A stretch of DNA of 54,421 nt. Origin: CAYSYM01 sp964435115. Lineage in GTDB: Bacteria > Chloroflexota > UBA6077 > CF-72. The first letter of the stretch is position 1. Each line of letters starts with the position of its first letter. The translations under genes were made by a program, and so were the position numbers. The notes beneath the pieces are model-generated. The model was not told where the DNA came from. It worked only from the letters and a program-made list of their open reading frames with translations, and did not search any database. The stretch spans positions 1-54,421 of the forward strand of contig CAYSYM010000023.1 in assembly GCA_964435115.1 (NCBI GenBank). Direction: 5' to 3'. Shown piece after piece: positions 49,664-54,421 of this stretch.

Positions 49664-50446
49664 TCAGCCGTCCCCCTCCGGGGTGGGGCTCGCAGAGAAG
49701 TAGTAGCCGACCCCGAGCCGCGTGCGGAGGAAGCGCGGGCGGCGCGGGTCATCCTCCAGCTTCTGGCGGAGGCGGTAGACGTTCGTGCGCAGGATCTCGC
49801 CCTGGTCGCGATACTCGGGCCCCCACACCCGGGTGAGCAGGTCGGCGGGCGTGAAGACGCGCCCGGCGCCGCGGAGCAGCGTCAGCAGCAGGGTGTACTC
49901 GGTGCGGGTGAGGTCGATCCGGCGCTCGCCGAGGCGCGCCGTGCGGCTGCCCGGTTCGAGCTGCAAGGGGCCGACGCGCAGCACCTGCGTCTCGCCGTCC
50001 TCGAGGAGCGTCCCCTGGCTCCGGCGCAGCACGGCGTGCGCCCGCGCCACGAGCTCGCGGGCGCTGAAGGGCTTGACCAGGTAGTCGTCCGCGCCGTCCT
50101 GGAGCGCCTGCACCTTGTCGTCCTCGTCGTCACGCGCGGTGAGCATGATGACGGGCAGGGTGCGCCGGGTGGCGCGCAGGCGGCGCAGCACCTCGAGGCC
50201 GGACAGGCCAGGGAGCACCAGGTCGAGGACGACGAGGTCGGGGCGGCGCTCGGCGACGAGCCCGGCGACGGCCTCGCCATCGCCGGCGAGGCAGACGTCG
50301 AAGCCGGCCAGATCGAGCGTGTCGCCGACGAAGCGCCGCAGCCGCGCGTCGTCGTCGACGACCAGCACCAGGCCCCCCCGGGCGCTCGGGGGATCGCGCG
50401 GGGACTCCGCCGGCCCGACGCCGCCGGCGGCGAGCCGTCCGCTCAC
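49664..50446 (-). CDS. OmpR/PhoB-type response regulator
   Basis: A 260-residue regulator. After a 25-residue tail the receiver holds LVVDDDARLRR, phosphoacceptor Asp75 in VLDLVLPG and Lys in LVKPF. A winged-helix trans_reg_C domain ends with YRLRQKLEDDPRRPRFLRT and GVGYYF. The GTG at 50446 overlaps the preceding kinase-like gene (GTGA), so the two are coupled. Confidence 0.92.
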   Translation of the reverse strand: MSGRLAAGGVGPAESPRDPPSARGGLVLVVDDDARLRRFVGDTLDLAGFDVCLAGDGEAVAGLVAERRPDLVVLDLVLPGLSGLEVLRRLRATRRTLPVIMLTARDDEDDKVQALQDGADDYLVKPFSARELVARAHAVLRRSQGTLLEDGETQVLRVGPLQLEPGSRTARLGERRIDLTRTEYTLLLTLLRGAGRVFTPADLLTRVWGPEYRDQGEILRTNVYRLRQKLEDDPRRPRFLRTRLGVGYYFSASPTPEGDG

Positions 50447-51108
50447 AGGCCCGGCCCGTCCACGGCCGCGAGGAGCAGGGTGAGCCGCTGGGGGCGCGCC
50501 AGGAGGTCGCCGGCGTGCGCCCGGGCGACGACGCGGCAGAAGAGCAGCCACGGGTCGTGCGCGGGCGCGTCGGCCGTGCCCGCCGCCCACGCCACCTCCA
50601 CCCGAGCCTCAGGGGGCTGCGCGGCGAGGCGCAGGGTCACGTCGGGGCCGCACTGCAGGGCGAGGGCTCCGAGGTGGTAGACCGCACGCCGCAGGAGGAG
50701 CGGGTCGCCCACATACGGCACCGGCGGGCCATGCTCGAGGAGGAGCGAGCGCTCCAGGTCGTGTGCCAGCTCAGCCACCGCGTCCAGCGCGATCGCACGC
50801 AGGTCCAGGGGGCCGGGGCGGATGCCCGCGCTGAGGACGATGCGCAGGCGCGAGAGGTCGGCCAGGAGCTGCGTCGCCCGGTCGATCTCGCCCTGGATCC
50901 GGCCGGCCCACCCCGCCAGCTTGGCGGGGTCGAGCGCCTCGTCGGCATGGGCCTCCAGCAGGCTGGCGTAGCCGTGGATGGTGGCGAGGGGGGTGCGCAG
51001 GCGATGGGATAGCTCCCGCAGCAGCGCCACCGGCTCGACCGGCGGGCAGGCGAGGCTGGTGCCGGGCTGGGGTGCCACGGGGGAGGGTGAACGGCTGGAG
51101 GCGGTCAC
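50443..51108 (-). CDS. DHp protein with degenerate ATPase domain
   Basis: A 221-residue protein. DHp: LLRELSHRLRTPLATIHGYASLLE with His35. The following ~110 residues have the size of an ATPase domain, but DPLLLRRAVYHLGALALQC lacks the N-box asparagine and no DxGxG (G1) or GLGL (G2) box follows. This is the layout of the phosphotransferases ChpT and Spo0B, which carry a DHp dimer with a dead ATPase-like domain. It is coupled to the OmpR regulator by a GTGA overlap. Located next to flgE. Confidence 0.75.
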   Translation of the reverse strand: MTASSRSPSPVAPQPGTSLACPPVEPVALLRELSHRLRTPLATIHGYASLLEAHADEALDPAKLAGWAGRIQGEIDRATQLLADLSRLRIVLSAGIRPGPLDLRAIALDAVAELAHDLERSLLLEHGPPVPYVGDPLLLRRAVYHLGALALQCGPDVTLRLAAQPPEARVEVAWAAGTADAPAHDPWLLFCRVVARAHAGDLLARPQRLTLLLAAVDGPGL

Positions 51109-51231
51109 AGGCGCACGGCTTGGCGGCAGTCATACTGGATCCGCCGGGACCACGGAAGGGCGGCGACCGACGCGGGAGGCGAGAGCCGCCACCACGCCGG
51201 CACCTGTGCTCCCTCCGTGACCCGGGCGGGC

Positions 51232-52758
51232 CTACCGCCCGAGGTTCACCAGGTCCTGCAGGAGCTGGTCGGAGGCGGTGATCACGCGCGAGTTGGCCTG
51301 GAAGCCGCGCTGGGCCATGATCAGGCTGGTGAACTGCTGGGCGAGGTCGACGTTCGACGCCTCCAGGAAGCCGGTCGCCACCTGGCCGCGCCCGTTGGTG
51401 TCGGGCGGGCCGATGCGCGCCACGCCGGAGTTGGCCGAGGCGGCGAAGAGGTTGCCACCGTTCTTGAGCAGGCCGCTCGGGTTGGCGAAGCTGGCGACCG
51501 CGAGCTGGCCCAGGCTGCGCTTGAGCCCGTTGGAGTAGATGCCCGTGATCTCGCCGCCCTGGCCGATAGAGAAGGTGCTCAGCGTCCCGGCCGCGGCGCC
51601 GTCGGTGGTAGCGGTGAGGTCGCCGTTGCCGGCGAGCTGGGTCACGCCCGAGAGGTCCAGAGTGACGCTCATGTCCGCGGCACCGTTGGTGATGCCCGGC
51701 GGGGTGCTGCTGGCGGTGATGGCGATCGTACCGGTGCCGCCGGAGCTGACCTTGCCCGCCGTGTCGAAGGCGAGCGTGCCGGTGGCGACGGCGAGCCGGG
51801 TGCCCGCGGCCGGGTAGAGCGCGCTGGCGTAGGCCCACGTGCTCGGGGCGGTGGCGCTGGGCGTCTTCTGGAAGATGGTCCGGACGCTGTATGGCTGGCC
51901 GAGCGTGTCGAAGAGCGTGCTCGTCACCGCCTGGGCGTTCGTGTAGTACAGGTCGCCCGCGGTGTTGCCGGGGGTCGCGCTCGTCGAGGCGATGGTGAAG
52001 GTCTGGCCGTTGGCGGTGAAGGTGTTCGCCGCGACGGTCGTGGCGGCGCTCCAGCTCGCCGTGGTGGGGTTCCAGACCCGGTAGCTGAGGCCGGTCACCG
52101 CGCCGGCGGTGACGGCGGTGACGGTGATCTCGACGGCGGCGGTCGGGTCGGTCGGCGTGCCGGAGAGGGTGAGCTTGCCGCCGGCAGGGTTGGAGGCAGC
52201 CCAGGCGCTCGGGTCGACGTTCTCCTTCAGGTTGCCGGTGACGGTGGCGGTCTTGCTGACCTGGCCCTCCATGCCCTGTCCGAGCTGGATGGTGACGGCG
52301 CCGACGCCGGTCGCGGTATCCACGCTCCCGTTCTTGTCGGCCTGCCAGCCCATCACCTTCAGGCCGCTGGCCGGGTTGACCAGCGTGCCGTCGGTGGCGA
52401 GGTCGAAGCTGCCGTCGCGCGAGTAGAACTGGTTGGTCCCGTCGCTGAGGATGAAGTAGCCGTCGCCCTGGATGGCCATGTCCGTCAGCTTGCCAGTGGA
52501 CTGCAGGGTGCCCTGGGTCTGGAGGGTGTCGATCCCGCTCAGCACCATGCCCAAGCCCACCTGGGCCGGGTTCACCCCGCCCCGCCCGCCTTGCGGGCTG
52601 CTGGCGCCGCGGATCGTCTGGCTGAGGATGTCCTGGAAGGTGACCCGGCTCTGCTTGAAGCCGGTGGTGTTGACGTTGGCGATGTTGTTGCCGACGACAT
52701 CCATCATCGTCTGCTGGTTCCGCAGGCCCGAGATGGCGGCGAAGAGCGAGCGCATCAT
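51232..52758 (-). CDS. flgE: flagellar hook protein FlgE
   Basis: A 508-residue hook protein. MRSLFAAISGLRNQQTMMD starts the coiled-coil D0 region, with GNNIANVNTTGFKQSRV as the rod/hook signature. GDGYFIL and FYSRDGSFDLA follow, then long beta-rich variable D2/D3 domains, then a D0 C terminus with QANSRVITASDQLLQDLVNL. GGAGG lies about 10 nt before ATG 52758; 52755 is the alternative. Normal length. It follows flgD. Confidence 0.93.
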   Translation of the reverse strand: MMRSLFAAISGLRNQQTMMDVVGNNIANVNTTGFKQSRVTFQDILSQTIRGASSPQGGRGGVNPAQVGLGMVLSGIDTLQTQGTLQSTGKLTDMAIQGDGYFILSDGTNQFYSRDGSFDLATDGTLVNPASGLKVMGWQADKNGSVDTATGVGAVTIQLGQGMEGQVSKTATVTGNLKENVDPSAWAASNPAGGKLTLSGTPTDPTAAVEITVTAVTAGAVTGLSYRVWNPTTASWSAATTVAANTFTANGQTFTIASTSATPGNTAGDLYYTNAQAVTSTLFDTLGQPYSVRTIFQKTPSATAPSTWAYASALYPAAGTRLAVATGTLAFDTAGKVSSGGTGTIAITASSTPPGITNGAADMSVTLDLSGVTQLAGNGDLTATTDGAAAGTLSTFSIGQGGEITGIYSNGLKRSLGQLAVASFANPSGLLKNGGNLFAASANSGVARIGPPDTNGRGQVATGFLEASNVDLAQQFTSLIMAQRGFQANSRVITASDQLLQDLVNLGR

Positions 52759-52826
52759 GCGCGGGGTCCTCCTGGCAGGGGTGTGGTGGGACGGGCCGTG
52801 ATGGTGGCCCAGGTGTGAGCGATGGG

Positions 52827-53297
52827 CTAGGGGGTGCCGTTCGGCGGGGTGCTGATGCCGCGCAGGTTGGCGAGATCCACCTCCTCGCCCGCCACGCGCA
52901 GCGTGGCCGAGACGATCCCATCCTGTGACTGGAATGTGACGCCGGTCACGGTGCCCGCCACGGTCGCGCCTTCTCCTGCGTCCGGCCTGGCGGCCTCGAC
53001 CCACTTCCCGACCAGTGCGCCCGCCTGGCTGACGAGCTGGAGGTTGGCGCTCCGCTCCACGGCGCTGCTCAAGGACTGGGTCGCCTCGAGCGCGCTGAAC
53101 TGGGCCATCTGCGAGATGACCTCACGGTCCTCGGCCGGCTTGAGCGGGTCCTGGTTGCGAAGCTGGGCGATCAGGAGCTTCAAGAAGTCCTGCTTGCCCA
53201 GGTTCGAGCCACTCCAGGCACGCTGGGCGGTGGCTGACGGCGTCGTCGATGGCGTGGCGACCTGGGTCGCTCCATACCCACTGGAGATGTCTGACAT
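52827..53297 (-). CDS. flgD: flagellar hook capping protein FlgD
   Basis: A 156-residue hook-cap scaffold. GKQDFLKLLIAQLRNQDPLKP and EVISQMAQFSALE are the FlgD N-terminal signature. The C-terminal domain is short: only QDGIVSATLRVAGEEVDLANL, so the full Ig-like/Tudor-like part of larger FlgD proteins is missing. It lies between fliK and flgE in the usual hook-operon order. Confidence 0.9.
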   Translation of the reverse strand: MSDISSGYGATQVATPSTTPSATAQRAWSGSNLGKQDFLKLLIAQLRNQDPLKPAEDREVISQMAQFSALEATQSLSSAVERSANLQLVSQAGALVGKWVEAARPDAGEGATVAGTVTGVTFQSQDGIVSATLRVAGEEVDLANLRGISTPPNGTP

Positions 53298-53317
53298 AAC
53301 GGGCTGGACCCTCCTTT

Positions 53318-54270
53318 TCAGACGCGGTAGTCGATGCGCGCGGTCGGGCCTGCGCCGGGGTGTGGCTCTTCGGCGGTTGGACCTGGTGGCTCGGTCGGTG
53401 CGCCCGGCGTGGTGTGGGCCGGGCGCTCGCCGCCTCCCTGGCGACCCCCCGGCTGCTGGCCGAACCCCGTGGCGCCCGGGTCTGCGCGCGCCCCGGTCTG
53501 CCCGCCCTGGGTGCCTGATGCGTCGGCCGGGCTGGGGGCGACGACGCTGAGAACGAGGCGGTCGGTCGAGAATCCCTGGGCGAGGAGCGCGTCGCGGAGG
53601 TCGCCCCAGCCGGCCTGCAGGAGCGCCCCTGTCGCCGTGCTCTCGACAGCCAGGTGCAGTTCGACCGTGCGGCCCGGGCCGTAGCGCACGGTCACGTCGA
53701 CGCTGCCGAGGCCCTCGGGCTGGAGCTGGATCCGCACCCCCTGCCCGCCGGGCAGGCGGTACAGGTCGGCCTGGCGGGCCACCTGGGCGACGACGTCGGC
53801 TGGCGGGGCGGGCTCGGGCCGCGCGAGAGCCGGTGCGCTCACCCCCTGCGCCGCGGTCGCGACGTCCGGTGCGCCCGCCTCGGACGGGCCGGCCGGCGCG
53901 CCGGCCGCGGCCCGAGCGTCACGCTCGCCGCCCAGCCGCGCGTCCGGCCGCTGCTGCGAGCGACCCGAGAGGTCTGGGCCGGCCAGGACCGCGGCGCTCG
54001 GCTCCGGCGGCTGCGGGTCGGGGGGACGGGGCGCCCCGGCTGTCGCCGTGGTGGCGGGCGGCACCTGGCCGCTCGCGGGAGCGGGTGTGTCGGCGGCCAG
54101 CTCGGCGGCGGTGGGCGGCAGTGCCGGAGGTGCCGCCACCACCCCAGCGGCGGCCGGGACGGGGCCAGAGCCCCGGGCGCCCTGGGCGCCCGCTGGGTCC
54201 GGGGCGGCGACACGGACGGCGTCTGCCGGCGCTGGCGGGCCGGGGGGGGGGGGCGCCCGGGGGGCCGCGT
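53318..54270 (-). CDS. fliK: flagellar hook-length control protein FliK (partial)
   Basis: The C-terminal Flg_hook domain is clear: VRIQLQPEGLGSVDVTVRY, then VELHLAVES and ALLQAGWGDLRDALLAQGF. A long Pro/Ala/Gly-rich region precedes it, as in FliK rulers. The stop is at 53318. The start is not reliable: a run of twelve G at 54242-54253 and the odd sequence beyond disrupt the frame, so the gene is 5'-incomplete. Downstream flgD lies 20 bp away. Confidence 0.8.
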
Positions 54271-54421
54271 CGTTAAAACCACTCCCCGCCCCCCAGAGCC
54301 CCTGGCAACACGGATGCCCGCCTCTGCCTGAGAAAAAAAAAAAAGACACATACACAACAATAAGTACAACTCCGAACAGACAACTAGAGCAGCAAGAACA
54401 AGTACAATCCGATAAGACAGA
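54271..54421. other. likely assembly or adapter artefact
   Basis: Beyond the twelve-G run the sequence becomes AC-rich and G-poor, with a run of twelve A and stretches like ACACATACACAACAATAAG, unlike the GC-rich DNA before it. A stretch near 54368 resembles a corrupted transposase/sequencing adapter (ACTCCGA...). No gene is supported here. Confidence 0.7.

Noticed and set aside
1..54421. CRISPR array, prophage or insertion sequence
   Set aside because: No regularly spaced repeats, transposase, integrase or phage structural genes were seen; the Rad52-like gene is alone and the 76-bp repeat has no linked transposase.

Overview
The window is very GC-rich chromosomal DNA, coding-dense on both strands. 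The gene set suggests a Chloroflexota bacterium, probably near the Thermomicrobia/Sphaerobacter group: alkaline-shock AmaP-like anchor, LOG-family nucleosidase, cNMP-binding plus DUF2225 fusion, GAF-rich LiaS/NarX-type kinases, a flagellar hook cluster and many small zinc-ribbon proteins. This placement is an inference from gene content; no rRNA is present.

Layout. 1-5.1 kb: a small duplicated-motif protein, an ECF sigma factor overlapping a membrane anti-sigma candidate, a DinB-like protein, MiaB, and small zinc-ribbon proteins, the first with a clear sigma-70 promoter. 5.1-12.1 kb: Dtd, a second FmdB-type protein, a lipoprotein, a membrane glycosyltransferase, BirA, RdgB and a GT2 synthase, with a 76-bp repeat in two copies and a 61-nt hairpin. 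12.4-17 kb: tRNA-Pro, tRNA-Gly and tRNA-Met; a Rad52-like annealing protein heading a small operon behind an SOS-box-like palindrome; a lone Flp-type pilin; and a histidine kinase broken by a 22-bp tandem duplication. 17-20 kb: a divergent Nramp relative and a cNMP/DUF2225 protein. 20.2-25.4 kb: a cobalamin riboswitch with an intrinsic terminator, btuFCD, and a convergent B12/radical SAM gene whose in-frame TGA reads as selenocysteine in a Cys-Sec-Ala-Glu-Pro tail. 25.5-33 kb: YeiH-type transporter, MFS transporter, BON protein, LOG protein, PAP2 phosphatase and GpmI. A divergent spacer at 29.0-29.4 kb carries four copies of a 16-bp motif in inverted pairs. 33-44.4 kb: a LiaSR-like two-component pair, a degenerate receiver, DUF192, an AmaP-like protein, a large sensor kinase, CorA, an L,D-transpeptidase and an S2P protease with CBS domains. 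44.4-54.3 kb: a minus-strand block of hybrid kinase, stand-alone DHp proteins, CheW, NarL and OmpR regulators, then FlgE, FlgD and FliK.

The strongest signals for unusual biology are the selenoprotein radical SAM gene beside a B12 uptake operon; the set of three kinase-like proteins with histidine-bearing DHp domains but no intact ATPase domain, next to CheW and flagellar genes, which looks like a multi-step phosphorelay; the Rad52-like operon with its SOS-box-like site; and the inverted four-copy motif at 29 kb. The last ~150 bases are AC-rich, unlike everything before them, and look like an assembly or adapter artefact.
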